Below are positions 42,814 through 52,079 of a stretch of 64,000 nucleotides of DNA, one piece after another. The DNA comes from Pseudomonas sp. QTF5 (GTDB lineage Bacteria > Pseudomonadota > Gammaproteobacteria > Pseudomonadales > Pseudomonadaceae): NCBI RefSeq assembly GCF_000512695.2, contig NZ_AZRW02000022.1:26243-90242 (forward strand), in the 5' to 3' direction. Each line of letters starts with the position of its first letter. Position 1 is the first letter of the stretch. Below the pieces are notes generated by a model. The model saw only the letters and a list, made by a program, of their open reading frames with translations, did not search any database and was not told the DNA's origin. A program made the position numbers and the translations under genes.

Positions 42814-44208
42814 ATGAGCACTGACAAGACCAATCAGTCCTGGGGCGGCCGCTTCAGTGAACCCGTCGACGCCTTCGTCGCCCGCTTCACCGCCTCCGTC
42901 ACCTTCGACCAGCGCCTGTATCGCCACGACATCATGGGCTCGATCGCCCACGCCAGCATGCTGGCCAAGGTCGGCGTGCTGACCGATGCCGAGCGCGACA
43001 GCATCATCGACGGCCTGAACACCATCCAGGGTGAAATCGAGGCCGGCCAGTTCGACTGGCGCATCGACCTTGAAGACGTGCACATGAACATCGAGGCGCG
43101 TCTGACCGACCGCATCGGCGTGACCGGTAAAAAGCTGCACACCGGCCGCAGCCGTAACGACCAGGTCGCCACCGACATCCGCCTGTGGCTGCGGGACGAG
43201 ATCGACCTGATTCTTGGCGAAATCACCCGCCTGCAACAAGGCTTGCTGGAGCAGGCCGAGCGCGAAGCCGGCAGCATCATGCCGGGCTTCACTCACCTGC
43301 AAACCGCGCAGCCGGTGACCTTCGGGCACCACATGCTGGCCTGGTTCGAAATGCTCAGCCGCGACTACGAGCGTCTGGTGGACTGCCGCAAGCGCACCAA
43401 CCGCATGCCGCTGGGCAGCGCCGCGCTGGCGGGCACCACTTACCCGATCGACCGCGAATACACCGCTCAACTGCTGGGCTTCGACGCTGTCGGCGGTAAC
43501 TCGCTGGACAACGTGTCCGATCGAGACTTCGCCATCGAGTTCTGCTCGGCCGCGAGCATCGCGATGATGCACTTGTCGCGGTTCTCCGAAGAGTTGGTGT
43601 TGTGGACCAGCGCGCAGTTCCAGTTCATCGATCTGCCGGACCGTTTCTGCACTGGCAGCTCGATCATGCCGCAAAAGAAAAACCCGGACGTGCCAGAGCT
43701 GGTTCGCGGCAAGACTGGCCGGGTATTTGGCGCATTGATGGGCCTGCTGACTCTGATGAAAGGCCAGCCGCTGGCCTACAACAAGGACAATCAGGAAGAC
43801 AAGGAACCGCTGTTCGACGCCGCCGACACCCTGCGCGATTCGCTGCGGGCCTTTGCCGACATGATCCCGGCGATCAAGCCCAAGCACGCGATGATGCGCG
43901 AAGCGGCATTGCGCGGTTTCTCCACCGCCACCGACCTGGCTGACTATTTGGTCCGCCGTGGTCTGCCGTTCCGTGACTGCCATGAGATCGTTGGTCACGC
44001 GGTGAAGTATGGCGTGGACACCGGCAAGGATCTGGCGGAAATGAGCCTGGAAGAGCTGCGCAAATTCAGCGACCAGATCGAGCAGGATGTGTTTGCCGTG
44101 CTGACCCTGGAAGGTTCGGTGAATGCCCGCGACCACATCGGCGGGACTGCGCCGGCGCAGGTCAAGAAGGCTGTTGCTCGCGGTCAGGCGTTGCTCGCCA
44201 GCCGTTAA
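42814..44208 (+). CDS. argH: Argininosuccinate lyase
   Basis: 464 residues from the ATG at 42814, equal to P. aeruginosa ArgH; longer readings run back into the algZ remnant region. SWGGRFSEPVDAFVARFTASV opens the protein, and the fumarase-superfamily signature GSSIMPQKKNP lies at about 281–291, with the catalytic Ser at its second or third position. It splits argininosuccinate to arginine and fumarate. It is divergent from algR, as in other Pseudomonas. The algZ decay has placed its promoter in or next to the remnant. Confidence 0.97.
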   Translation: MSTDKTNQSWGGRFSEPVDAFVARFTASVTFDQRLYRHDIMGSIAHASMLAKVGVLTDAERDSIIDGLNTIQGEIEAGQFDWRIDLEDVHMNIEARLTDRIGVTGKKLHTGRSRNDQVATDIRLWLRDEIDLILGEITRLQQGLLEQAEREAGSIMPGFTHLQTAQPVTFGHHMLAWFEMLSRDYERLVDCRKRTNRMPLGSAALAGTTYPIDREYTAQLLGFDAVGGNSLDNVSDRDFAIEFCSAASIAMMHLSRFSEELVLWTSAQFQFIDLPDRFCTGSSIMPQKKNPDVPELVRGKTGRVFGALMGLLTLMKGQPLAYNKDNQEDKEPLFDAADTLRDSLRAFADMIPAIKPKHAMMREAALRGFSTATDLADYLVRRGLPFRDCHEIVGHAVKYGVDTGKDLAEMSLEELRKFSDQIEQDVFAVLTLEGSVNARDHIGGTAPAQVKKAVARGQALLASR

Positions 44209-44211
44209 AAG

Positions 44212-44301
44212 CTTCGCGGGCGAGCCCGCTCCCACAAGGATCTCCGTCTGGCCAAAATTTATGGCAGACAGAGAAACCTGTGGGAGCGGGCTTGCCCGCG
44301 A
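44212..44301. repeat. REP pair, GCGGGC variant
   Basis: CTTCGCGGGCGAGCCCGCTC on the left and GTGGGAGCGGGCTTGCCCGC on the right, between convergent argH and the GST gene. Confidence 0.88.
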
Positions 44302-44327
44302 TGACTGACTTCAGAGCACTACAAAAC

Positions 44328-44987
44328 CTATTTTTTGGACGCGATCATCGCCAGAAACGCAGGCATCGCCGCGTCCTTGTCCTTTGCGATCCGCTGCACA
44401 TGCGGATTCTGCTCCAGACGTTCCAGCAGCGCCCTGGCCGCCGGCATCTCGGCCAGCAGATCAATATCAAACAGCTTCTGCGCCACGGCACAAGCCATCG
44501 GCACGCTGTACAGGAAATACAAATCCGCCATGCTGAGACTGTCACCCGCTACGTAAGGGGCGAATTTGCCGTGCCTGCCCAGCGAGGCAAACCCCAGCAG
44601 TAACTCGGCCTTGGTCTTTTCCTGGATAGCCTCCGGCACGGACATGCCGAAAAACGCTGCGGGGTAGCAGGCGCGCGCCGGCAGCTCGATGTACAACTCG
44701 ATTTCCTTGGCCAAGGCCAGGACCTGCGCTCGCTCGAAAGGATCGCTCGGCAGCAGCGGCGTGCCTTTCTGGCTCTGCTCGAGGTACTCGAGAATCACGT
44801 TGGTTTCGTTGATGAAACCTTGTTCGACGCCCAGCACCGGAACCTTTCCACGTGGGCTGATAGCTAGCGTTTCGGGGGTAGTGCCTGGGTAAAACGGCAC
44901 TTCTTCAAACGGCAGCTCCCTCTCCAGCAACGCCAGCTTGACCATGTTGTAGTAGTTGCTGACGCAAAATCCATAAAGCTTGAGCAT
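44328..44987 (-). CDS. Glutathione S-transferase family protein
   Basis: 219 residues from the ATG at 44987, preceded by GGAGG. The thioredoxin-like domain (1–78) has LYGFCVSNYYNMVKLAL, with C8 and a nearby Ser as possible glutathione-contact residues. ISPRGKVPVL and NETNVILEYLEQ (cis-Pro and glutathione-binding regions) are conserved. The all-helical C-terminal domain follows. Substrate unknown. Confidence 0.92.
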   Translation of the reverse strand: MLKLYGFCVSNYYNMVKLALLERELPFEEVPFYPGTTPETLAISPRGKVPVLGVEQGFINETNVILEYLEQSQKGTPLLPSDPFERAQVLALAKEIELYIELPARACYPAAFFGMSVPEAIQEKTKAELLLGFASLGRHGKFAPYVAGDSLSMADLYFLYSVPMACAVAQKLFDIDLLAEMPAARALLERLEQNPHVQRIAKDKDAAMPAFLAMIASKK

Positions 44988-45112
44988 TACATAGCCTCCA
45001 GGCCGTGCAGGGGGTTGGCAGCGCCAGTTATAGAACGCCCGGGCACTTCTTGCCAGCAGCATCACAGCGCTGAATGCGGGTAAACTGGCGGCCTTTCCTT
45101 GAGGAGCCTGCC

Positions 45113-45397
45113 ATGAGCGAGCAAAACGACATCGACAACGACGAAGAAGAGTTCACCGAAACGACGCTGATCGAAGCGATCGAGAACCAGATCGAAAGCG
45201 ATAACCCACCAGCAGCCAAGGCGACCTTCAACAAGCTGACCCTGGTGGGTTACGAGCGTGAAGAAATCCTCAACCTGATGGCCCACGTGCTGGCAGTGGA
45301 AATCGACGCGATCCTCGAAGAAGACCGCGCGTTCAACACCGAATGGTACGAAACCGCGCTGCGCGCTCTGCCAGAGTTGCCGCCGGAAAAGAAATAA
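45113..45397 (+). CDS. Conserved small acidic protein, function unknown
   Basis: 94 residues from the ATG with GAGGAG upstream. It is strongly acidic at the N-terminus (EQNDIDNDEEEFTETTL) and helical after that (GYEREEILNLMAHVLAVEIDAILEEDRAFN). It ends in PELPPEKK. There are no signal or membrane segments. It resembles a short family common in Pseudomonas with no known role. Confidence 0.75.
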   Translation: MSEQNDIDNDEEEFTETTLIEAIENQIESDNPPAAKATFNKLTLVGYEREEILNLMAHVLAVEIDAILEEDRAFNTEWYETALRALPELPPEKK

Positions 45398-45400
45398 CCC

Positions 45401-45420
45401 AGCCCTGTCACGGGGCTTTT
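45401..45420 (+). terminator. Probable terminator of the small acidic protein gene
   Basis: AGCCCTGTCACGGGGCTTTT forms a short stem with four T, starting 4 bases after the stop. Confidence 0.5.
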
Positions 45421-45515
45421 GTGGCGAGGGAGCTTGCTCCCGTTCGGCTGCGTAGCAGTCGCAAAGCTTTTGGGGCCGCTTCGCGACCCAACGGGAGCAA
45501 GCTCCCTCGCCACAG
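45420..45515. repeat. Inverted repeat of the GGGAGCTTGCTCCC family
   Basis: TGTGGCGAGGGAGCTTGCTC and its inverse flank smaller inverted repeats. It takes up part of the 341-bp stretch before the next gene; the remaining 220 bp show no gene. Confidence 0.85.
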
Positions 45516-45738
45516 GCAAGCCCCTCGCCACAGAAGCCCGCCTCCACACAGATTGTCACCATTCACTCCCGCCTTACCCCAGCCCCTGACTACACTGGAC
45601 ACCACCCCGCTGCCCGCACCACCTACCGGGGAATGTTCGCCGAGGCGAAAAAACCCTGTTACGAGCACTGGACATGCTGCGCGAGTGGGATCACCTTAGG
45701 AGCGCTGTCGTCTAATTCCTAGAAAGTCTGGAGTCCTT

Positions 45739-45984
45739 ATGTCGCTTACCCCTGAGTTGGTTGCCGAACTGGAAATCCTCGCCCTCTTCAACCTGGACAG
45801 TTCCCAGGAAGGTTTGAAAATTCATCAGACCGCTGCCCCGAAAGCCATTGCCGCCGCCCAAAGACTGTTCGATAAAGAATTGATCACCCAGCCCGATGGC
45901 GGTTATCTGACCAGCCTGGGGCGTGACGCTGCACAAAATGTGCAAACCGTTCTAACCATTCTGTCCGTCCAGGAAACCGCCTGA
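45739..45984 (+). CDS. TIGR02647-family DNA-binding-like protein
   Basis: 81 residues. MSLTPELVAELEILALFNLDS at the start and AAQRLFDKELITQPDGGYLTSLG in the middle match this small gammaproteobacterial family, which looks like a winged-helix fold. The role is unknown. It precedes cyaA on the same strand with a 194-bp gap. Confidence 0.88.
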   Translation: MSLTPELVAELEILALFNLDSSQEGLKIHQTAAPKAIAAAQRLFDKELITQPDGGYLTSLGRDAAQNVQTVLTILSVQETA

Positions 45985-46178
45985 GCATCACCGCATCGCC
46001 CACGGAAACCTCTGTCACGGGATTTCCGCGGGCACACTTGGTACCCGCTGTCGCCGTGCGATAGAAACCTGACGCCAGAAATACAAAATCACCTGAAAAG
46101 TCCCGGAGCCGAGGCGCTAAACTGCCACTCATCCCGAGCCCTCCCACGTCCGAGCCCCGCGAGCCGGATTGAGCTGAC

Positions 46179-49025
46179 ATGACCCGCACCCATGAAATCC
46201 GCCCCGATCTGGACGAGGGAATCGACCGCAAGGTTCTCAGCCAGCTGCGTGCCCGTTTTCTGAAGCTCAACGAGGGTCGCATGGCCCGTGCCATGGAAGG
46301 GTTGTCGACCCGCCAGCAAACGGTGCTGACCCTGCTGCCGCTGTTTTTCCATGTCAATCATCCGCTATTACCGGGTTACGTCTCGGGCAGCACTCCAGCC
46401 GGGCTGTCGAATTTCGAACCTGATGCAAACGCCCTCGCCGAAGCCCAGCGCCTGACCCGCTCGTTTTCCTACAAGCCGCGCCACGGCAGCAATCCGCCGC
46501 GACCGATTCACGGCCTGTTCCTGATGGGCAGCCTCGGCACCCTGGCCCAGGCCGATCAGAGCGACATGGACGTATGGGTCTGTCACGGGCCGGACTTGAG
46601 CGAAAGCGAGCTTACTGAGCTGCGCAAGAAATGCCAGTTGCTTGAGCTATGGGCCGCCAGCCAGGGGGCCGAGGCACATTTTTTCCTGATCGACCCTGCG
46701 CGCTTCGTGCTCGGCGAGCGCGATACCCAACTGAGTTCGGAAGACTGCGGCACCACCCAGCACTACCTGCTGCTGGACGAGTTCTACCGCACCGCTATCT
46801 GGCTGGCTGGCCGTACACCCATCTGGTGGCTGGTGCCGGTTTATGAAGAGGCGGCGTACGACCGTTATACCCACACGCTGTTATCCAAGCGCTTCATCCG
46901 TGCCGACGAAACCCTGGACCTGGGGCATCTGTCGTATATCCCGCCCGGGGAGTTCATCGGTGCCGGGCTCTGGCAATTGTTCAAAGGCATCGAGTCACCG
47001 TACAAATCAGTGCTCAAACTGCTGCTGACCGAGGTCTACGCCAGCGAACACCCCAAGGTCCACTGCCTGAGCCTGCGTTTCAAGCAGGCGGTGTTTGCCA
47101 ATCGACTGGATCTCGACGAACTGGATCCATACGTCGTGGTTTACCGGCGCATCGAGGAATATCTCACGGCCCGGGGCGAACCGGAACGGCTGGAGCTGGT
47201 TCGCCGCGCGCTGTACCTGAAGGTCAATCGCAAACTCACCGGCAGCAGCGGTCGCACCCAGAGCTGGCAGCGTTCGTTGCTCGAACGCTTGGCCCACGAA
47301 TGGCATTGGGATCCGCGTCAGCTCGCGTTGCTCGACAGTCGCAGCCAATGGAAAGTCCGCCAGGTCAGCGCCGAACGCCGAGCCCTGGTCGGCGAGCTGA
47401 ATTACAGCTACCGCTTTCTGACGCAGTTTGCCCGCAACGAGCAGACTGTCAGCCTGATCAACAAGCGCGACCTCAATGTGCTGGGCCGGCGGTTGTACGC
47501 GACCTTCGAGCGCAAGGCCGACAAGGTCGAATTCATCAACCCGGGCATCGCCCCCGATCTCGCCGAAGACACCCTGACGCTGGTGCAGGCCCCAAACAAA
47601 AAAGAACCGGGACAAACCCAATGGGGTTTGTACAACGGCAGTTTGACCGTCCACGAGTGGGAGCATTTCTCGCCGATCAAGCGCAGTCGTCAGTTACTGG
47701 AACTACTCACCTGGTGCCACCGCAACGGCGTGATCGACAGCAGCACCCGTCTGGCCCTGCACCCCGGCACCAGCGACTTGAGCGAGTTCGAACTGTTCAA
47801 CTTGCTCGGCAGCCTGCAACAAAGCATTGCCCTGCCCCTGACCACCGTCGCCGAAGAGCCTTTGCTGCGCGCCAGTGTGCCGAGCGAAATACTGATTCTG
47901 GTGAACGTCGGCGTCGATCCGCTCAGGCACCATCGCGACCTGAACATCCTGATGACCACCGAACGCACCGACTCCTTGAGCTATGCCGGCGTGCGGGAAA
48001 ACCTGGTGCTGACCCTGGACCAGGTCACACTCAACAGCTGGAACGAGGTGTTGGTCAGCCGTTTTGACGGCCCCCACGCCCTGCTCGACTGCCTGCGCGA
48101 TTACCTCAACGACCTGCCGGATGGGCCACGACAGCCCAAGCTGCGGGTGCGTTGCTTCTGCCACAACCGCGCGCAATTCATTGCCCGGCGAGTAGAAGAA
48201 ATCCTCGACACCGCGCAGAACCTGCTGCTAAGCAAACTCAATCATCGCTACCTGATTCAGGTCCAGCAGCATTACCACGTGCTGGAACTGGTGCCCGGCC
48301 AGGTCAATCACGTCGCCCTCGCCACCCTGCCAGCGCTGTTCGACTACCTCGGCGAAGAACTGGCGAGCTACAGCCCGTTTCATCTGGACCCGATGGCACT
48401 GGAAGACCACGATCTGGCGCTGATCCTGCCCATGGGACAACCCGATTGCGTCCAAGTGTTCTACCGGATCAACGAACACCAAGCCGATCTGTACGTACTG
48501 GATGAGTTCAATGCTCTGTGGCAGCAGCGCCTGCCCTATCACGACGAACAAAGCCTGCTGGTGCCGCTGCAACGCTTCCTGCAATCGATCCAGTACCGGC
48601 GCGATGCCTTGCTGCCGATGGATGCAGCCCAGCCACTGAGCCTGGATACTTTGTATTACCAGTTGTTGCCTTCAGGTACCGCACGGGCGCGTCGGGTCGA
48701 AGCCCGGCCGGCGCCGCAAACGCCGGTCAACAAACCGTTCTATGACGTGCAGGCCATCGTCGGCAAAGCTGCACCAGGGCAGGTGCAGGTCACTCTGTAT
48801 TGCAATCAGCGGGAATTTTCAGAGCTGGAACATGGCGACGAACTGTTCAGCGTAGTCGCCCGGGAAATCGTCGAGCAGCGCCGCGGGAGCGAACGCTATC
48901 GCTGCTACATCACCGACCTGGACCTGTCGGGCCTGCTCGGTGATGGTCAGGGTTCAAGCCAGCTGTATCTGCGCTACAAGGCCGACCTGGAACGCGCACT
49001 GAACGAGGCGCTCAAGCAGGTCTGA
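46179..49025 (+). CDS. cyaA: Class I adenylate cyclase
   Basis: 948 residues, the size of enterobacterial-type CyaA. The N-terminal catalytic domain (about 1–530) shows GLFLMGSLGTLAQADQSDMDVWVCH, a nucleotidyltransferase pattern with G-S and D-x-D for metal and ATP, and DEFYRTAIWLAGRTPIWW. The C-terminal half is regulatory. It makes cyclic AMP for Vfr/CRP. Alternative upstream starts lack a good ribosome site; GAGCTGAC precedes this ATG. Confidence 0.95.
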   Translation: MTRTHEIRPDLDEGIDRKVLSQLRARFLKLNEGRMARAMEGLSTRQQTVLTLLPLFFHVNHPLLPGYVSGSTPAGLSNFEPDANALAEAQRLTRSFSYKPRHGSNPPRPIHGLFLMGSLGTLAQADQSDMDVWVCHGPDLSESELTELRKKCQLLELWAASQGAEAHFFLIDPARFVLGERDTQLSSEDCGTTQHYLLLDEFYRTAIWLAGRTPIWWLVPVYEEAAYDRYTHTLLSKRFIRADETLDLGHLSYIPPGEFIGAGLWQLFKGIESPYKSVLKLLLTEVYASEHPKVHCLSLRFKQAVFANRLDLDELDPYVVVYRRIEEYLTARGEPERLELVRRALYLKVNRKLTGSSGRTQSWQRSLLERLAHEWHWDPRQLALLDSRSQWKVRQVSAERRALVGELNYSYRFLTQFARNEQTVSLINKRDLNVLGRRLYATFERKADKVEFINPGIAPDLAEDTLTLVQAPNKKEPGQTQWGLYNGSLTVHEWEHFSPIKRSRQLLELLTWCHRNGVIDSSTRLALHPGTSDLSEFELFNLLGSLQQSIALPLTTVAEEPLLRASVPSEILILVNVGVDPLRHHRDLNILMTTERTDSLSYAGVRENLVLTLDQVTLNSWNEVLVSRFDGPHALLDCLRDYLNDLPDGPRQPKLRVRCFCHNRAQFIARRVEEILDTAQNLLLSKLNHRYLIQVQQHYHVLELVPGQVNHVALATLPALFDYLGEELASYSPFHLDPMALEDHDLALILPMGQPDCVQVFYRINEHQADLYVLDEFNALWQQRLPYHDEQSLLVPLQRFLQSIQYRRDALLPMDAAQPLSLDTLYYQLLPSGTARARRVEARPAPQTPVNKPFYDVQAIVGKAAPGQVQVTLYCNQREFSELEHGDELFSVVAREIVEQRRGSERYRCYITDLDLSGLLGDGQGSSQLYLRYKADLERALNEALKQV

Positions 49026-49031
49026 GGGGTT

Positions 49032-49442
49032 TCATTCCGGGAAGTCGCCGCCATGAGCAGGCTGCGATTCGACTTCCAGCAGGGTCAGTTTCAAGGTCTT
49101 GCCGCCCGGTGCCGGCCAGTCGATGTGCTGACCAACCTTAAGCCCCAGCAACGCGCTGCCGACCGGCGCCAGGATGGAAATCTTGCCTTCGTCGGCGTTG
49201 GCATCCTTGGGGTAAACCAGGGTCAGATGATAATCCTTGCCGCTGCTTTCTTCACGGCAATGCACACGGGAGTTCATGGTCACGACATCGGCTGGCACAT
49301 CTTCGTGACCGACCAGGGTATCGGCGCGATCCAGTTCGGTTTGCAGCGCGATAACGCCCGGCAGCGTGTCATCCAGGCTGTCGATCAGGCGCTCCAGACG
49401 TTGTACGTCCAGACGGGTAAGGGTGATGGAAGGTGCGGTCAT
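49032..49442 (-). CDS. rnk: Rnk, nucleoside diphosphate kinase regulator
   Basis: 136 residues, the usual size. A short N-terminal coiled coil (LTRLDVQRLERLIDSLD) is followed by the GreA/GreB-like FKBP domain (about 50–130), with VHCREESSGKDYHLTLVYP and GSALLGLKVGQHIDW. It binds RNA polymerase in competition with Gre factors. GGAGT lies 12 bases before the ATG, slightly far. It is convergent with cyaA. Confidence 0.93.
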   Translation of the reverse strand: MTAPSITLTRLDVQRLERLIDSLDDTLPGVIALQTELDRADTLVGHEDVPADVVTMNSRVHCREESSGKDYHLTLVYPKDANADEGKISILAPVGSALLGLKVGQHIDWPAPGGKTLKLTLLEVESQPAHGGDFPE

Positions 49443-49478
49443 GATCAGGGCAGACTCCTTTCTTCTGCACGAAAAAAG

Positions 49479-49508
49479 CAAAACCCCGCCAGAAAAAGGC
49501 GGGGTTTT
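49479..49508 (-). terminator. Terminator after the cyaY–DUF1289 unit or upstream of rnk
   Basis: AAAACCCCGCC and GGCGGGGTTTT form an 11-bp stem with T residues on the minus strand side (TTTTGCTTTTTT). Confidence 0.85.
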
Positions 49509-49608
49509 CACGAGCCTCGATGGGTTGAGGCGTCTCTGGACACTATCACAGCTCAATAAATATACAAGTCAGGGGCGACCACGGCCCCTTAAGACTTGCG
49601 GAGGAGCC

Positions 49609-49703
49609 TGTGGCGAGGGAGCTTGCTCCCGCTGGGGCGCGAAGCGGCCCTAAAAATCCTGCGGCTGCTTCGCAACCGAACGGGAGCAAGCTCCCTCGCC
49701 ACA
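49609..49703. repeat. Inverted repeat of the GGGAGCTTGCTCCC family
   Basis: Third copy in the window, with GCGAAGCGGC-type inner repeat, just after the DUF1289 gene. Confidence 0.85.
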
Positions 49704-49710
49704 AAAGCCC

Positions 49711-49929
49711 TTATGCCAAGGCTTTGCGCTGAACAGCCTGCGCGCAAATCACTCGCCGCCGCTCATCATCCGCCGAGCGCCATTCGCGAATATCTTCGAC
49801 ATGGCGAAAACACCCCAGGCAGACCTTCTGTTCATCCAGCCGACACACACCGCTGCACGGCGAAGGCACCGCCGGGCTGACATTGCTGTAAAGCGGTTTG
49901 GGCGGACGAACGGGTGCAGGCTGGGTCAC
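49711..49929 (-). CDS. DUF1289-domain protein
   Basis: 72 residues from the GTG at 49929, five bases after the cyaY stop. The DUF1289 cysteine pattern is visible: SPCSGVCRLDEQKVCLGCFR, four Cys that may bind a metal, followed by EIREW-like DIREWRSADDERRR. Longer readings run through cyaY in the wrong frame. It is likely co-translated with cyaY. Function unknown. Confidence 0.85.
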   Translation of the reverse strand: MTQPAPVRPPKPLYSNVSPAVPSPCSGVCRLDEQKVCLGCFRHVEDIREWRSADDERRRVICAQAVQRKALA

Positions 49930-49933
49930 GATC

Positions 49934-50266
49934 TCACAGACCTTCGAAATCGAGTTCGACGTCGGCTTGCTGTTTGACGATGCGCTCAAGCATCTCACCG
50001 AGCTGCTCTTCACTCTTGTCACACATCCAGCGCTCGCTTTCTGCGTCGTAATCAAAGTGGAAGCCACCGGATACCGCCGCCAGCCACAGCTGACGCAGCG
50101 GTTCTTGACGACTGAAGATCAATTGGCTGCCGTTTTCGAACTTGACGGTGAGCACACCGGCCGAGCTCTCCAGATCGATATCCAGGCCACTCTCGTCAAA
50201 AATATCCTCCAGCGACTGCTGGGTTGCATCGACCAGGTCGTGGAAACGGGCTTCGGTCAAACTCAT
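49934..50266 (-). CDS. cyaY: CyaY, bacterial frataxin
   Basis: 110 residues. The acidic first helix (FHDLVDATQQSLEDIFDESGLDIDLE) holds the iron-binding surface, and LIFSRQEPLRQLWLAAVSGGFHF is the conserved beta sheet with the IscS-contact Trp. It tunes iron–sulfur cluster assembly. It is divergent from lptM–lysA, close to cyaA as its name recalls. Confidence 0.96.
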   Translation of the reverse strand: MSLTEARFHDLVDATQQSLEDIFDESGLDIDLESSAGVLTVKFENGSQLIFSRQEPLRQLWLAAVSGGFHFDYDAESERWMCDKSEEQLGEMLERIVKQQADVELDFEGL

Positions 50267-50404
50267 TGCGGGAACCTCAAAAAGTGTCTACTCACGCTCA
50301 AGCGCCGCAAGATACGGGCGAGCCCCGGTGATTGCAAAGGATAACCACCAAGGGCTCGCTAGCGTTATGAAATATCGACGCAAGACCTGATAGCGCCAAA
50401 ATAC

Positions 50405-50513
50405 ATTGTGGGAGCGGCGGTGCGGCGATCCGACTTGCTCGCGAAAGCGCCGTGTCAGTCGACATCAATATCGAATGAATGACCGCATTCGCGAGCAAGC
50501 CCGCTCCCACAAT
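50405..50513. repeat. REP pair with an expanded left arm
   Basis: The right copy is a normal GCGAGCAAGCCCGCTCCCAC. The left copy is split by about 17 extra bases (GCGGTGCGGCGATCCGAC) between GGGAGCG and TTGCTCGCGAA. The same expanded form recurs at 55277. The rest of the 369-bp gap holds the cyaY and lptM promoters; no gene is seen. Confidence 0.85.
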
Positions 50514-50635
50514 GGACTGCACATAACTGACCGACATCGTGCCAAGCCCCGCCGGACGGGAGGTGCGTCGCATAGGCAAGCTGCCGGGTGGCCGGTATAC
50601 TCCGGCGCAATTAACGCATTTTCAAGGATTTCGCC

Positions 50636-50818
50636 ATGAAGCGCCTGATCTCTTCCCTTGCTGCGCTCGCTTCGCTCGTCGCTTTTGTCAGCTTATTATC
50701 GGCCTGTGGTCAAAAAGGCCCGCTGTACCTGCCTGATGAGAACCAGGATCCTGCCGAGCAGGCCAAGTCCTCGCAACAGCAGCCTGCCTCCAAGGCACAC
50801 AAGCACGACGTCTACTAA
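50636..50818 (+). CDS. lptM: LptM lipoprotein (LPS translocon maturation factor)
   Basis: 60 residues. The signal peptide ends in LLSAC, with Cys24 as lipid anchor, followed by the invariant GQKGPLYLP of LptM (formerly YifL). LptM helps LptD form correct disulfides. The C-terminus is polar and disordered, with a His-rich end. It is 9 bases before lysA, as in many gammaproteobacteria. Confidence 0.93.
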   Translation: MKRLISSLAALASLVAFVSLLSACGQKGPLYLPDENQDPAEQAKSSQQQPASKAHKHDVY

Positions 50819-50827
50819 GGGAACGCT

Positions 50828-52075
50828 ATGGACGCTTTTAACTACCGTGACGGTGAACTGTTCGCGGAAGGTGTTGCCCTGTCCGCCATCGCCGAACGCT
50901 TTGGTACACCGACCTACGTTTACTCCCGTGCCCACATCGAAGCCCAATACCTGGCTTACGCCGATGCGCTGGCCGGCATGCCGCACCTGGTGTGCTTTGC
51001 GGTCAAGGCCAACTCCAACCTGGGTGTACTGAATGTCCTGGCGCGTTTGGGCGCCGGTTTCGACATCGTTTCCCGTGGCGAGCTGGAGCGCGTACTGGCC
51101 GCTGGCGGCAGTGCTGACAAGATCGTGTTCTCCGGCGTCGGCAAGACCCGTGACGACATGCGTCGGGCGCTGGAAGTCGGCGTGCATTGCTTCAACGTCG
51201 AGTCCACCGATGAGCTCGAACGCCTGCAAGTGGTGGCCGCCGAGCTGGGCGTTCGCGCACCTATCTCGTTGCGCGTGAACCCGGACGTCGATGCCGGCAC
51301 TCACCCGTACATCTCCACCGGTCTCAAGGAAAACAAGTTCGGCATCGCCATCGCCGACGCCGAAGATGTGTACGTCCGTGCCGCGCAACTGCCTAACCTG
51401 GAAGTGGTCGGCGTCGATTGCCACATCGGTTCGCAGCTGACCACCCTGCCGCCGTTCATCGACGCCCTCGACCGCCTGCTGGGCCTGGTCGACCGCCTCG
51501 GCGATTGTGGCATTTACCTGCGCCACATCGATCTCGGTGGTGGTTTGGGCGTGCGTTATCGCGATGAAGAGCCGCCACTGGCTGCCGACTACATCAAAGC
51601 CGTGCGCGAGCGTCTCGACGGTCGTGACCTGGCGCTGGTGTTCGAGCCGGGCCGTTTCATCGTCGCCAACGCCGGCGTGCTGCTGACCCAGGTCGAGTAC
51701 CTCAAGCACACCGAACACAAAGACTTCGCCATCGTCGACGCGGCCATGAACGACCTGATCCGCCCGGCGCTTTATCAAGCCTGGATGGACGTCACCGCCG
51801 TGCGCCCGCGCAACAGCGCCGCTCGCGCCTACGACATCGTCGGCCCGATCTGCGAAACCGGCGACTTCCTGGCCAAGGATCGTCAGCTGGCTCTGGAAGA
51901 AGGCGATCTGCTGGCCGTGCATTCGGCCGGTGCCTATGGGTTTGTCATGAGTTCCAACTACAACACCCGCGGCCGTGCCGCTGAAGTGTTGGTGGACGGT
52001 GATCAGGCGTTTGAAGTGCGTCGCCGTGAGACGGTAGCCGAGTTGTTTGCTGGCGAAAGCCTGCTGCCGGAGTAA
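50828..52075 (+). CDS. lysA: Diaminopimelate decarboxylase
   Basis: 415 residues. The PLP lysine is K60 in VCFAVKANSN, and the second-subunit site GPICETGDFLA and the C-terminal YGFVMSSNYNTR are conserved. It makes lysine from meso-diaminopimelate, the last step of the pathway. It lies in the lptM–lysA–dapF–DUF484–xerC–yigB operon with very short spacing. Confidence 0.97.
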   Translation: MDAFNYRDGELFAEGVALSAIAERFGTPTYVYSRAHIEAQYLAYADALAGMPHLVCFAVKANSNLGVLNVLARLGAGFDIVSRGELERVLAAGGSADKIVFSGVGKTRDDMRRALEVGVHCFNVESTDELERLQVVAAELGVRAPISLRVNPDVDAGTHPYISTGLKENKFGIAIADAEDVYVRAAQLPNLEVVGVDCHIGSQLTTLPPFIDALDRLLGLVDRLGDCGIYLRHIDLGGGLGVRYRDEEPPLAADYIKAVRERLDGRDLALVFEPGRFIVANAGVLLTQVEYLKHTEHKDFAIVDAAMNDLIRPALYQAWMDVTAVRPRNSAARAYDIVGPICETGDFLAKDRQLALEEGDLLAVHSAGAYGFVMSSNYNTRGRAAEVLVDGDQAFEVRRRETVAELFAGESLLPE

Positions 52076-52079
52076 AACC

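Noticed and set aside
45516..45738. A coding gene between the REP unit and the TIGR02647 gene
   Set aside because: Short frames there have no ribosome site and no recognisable sequence.
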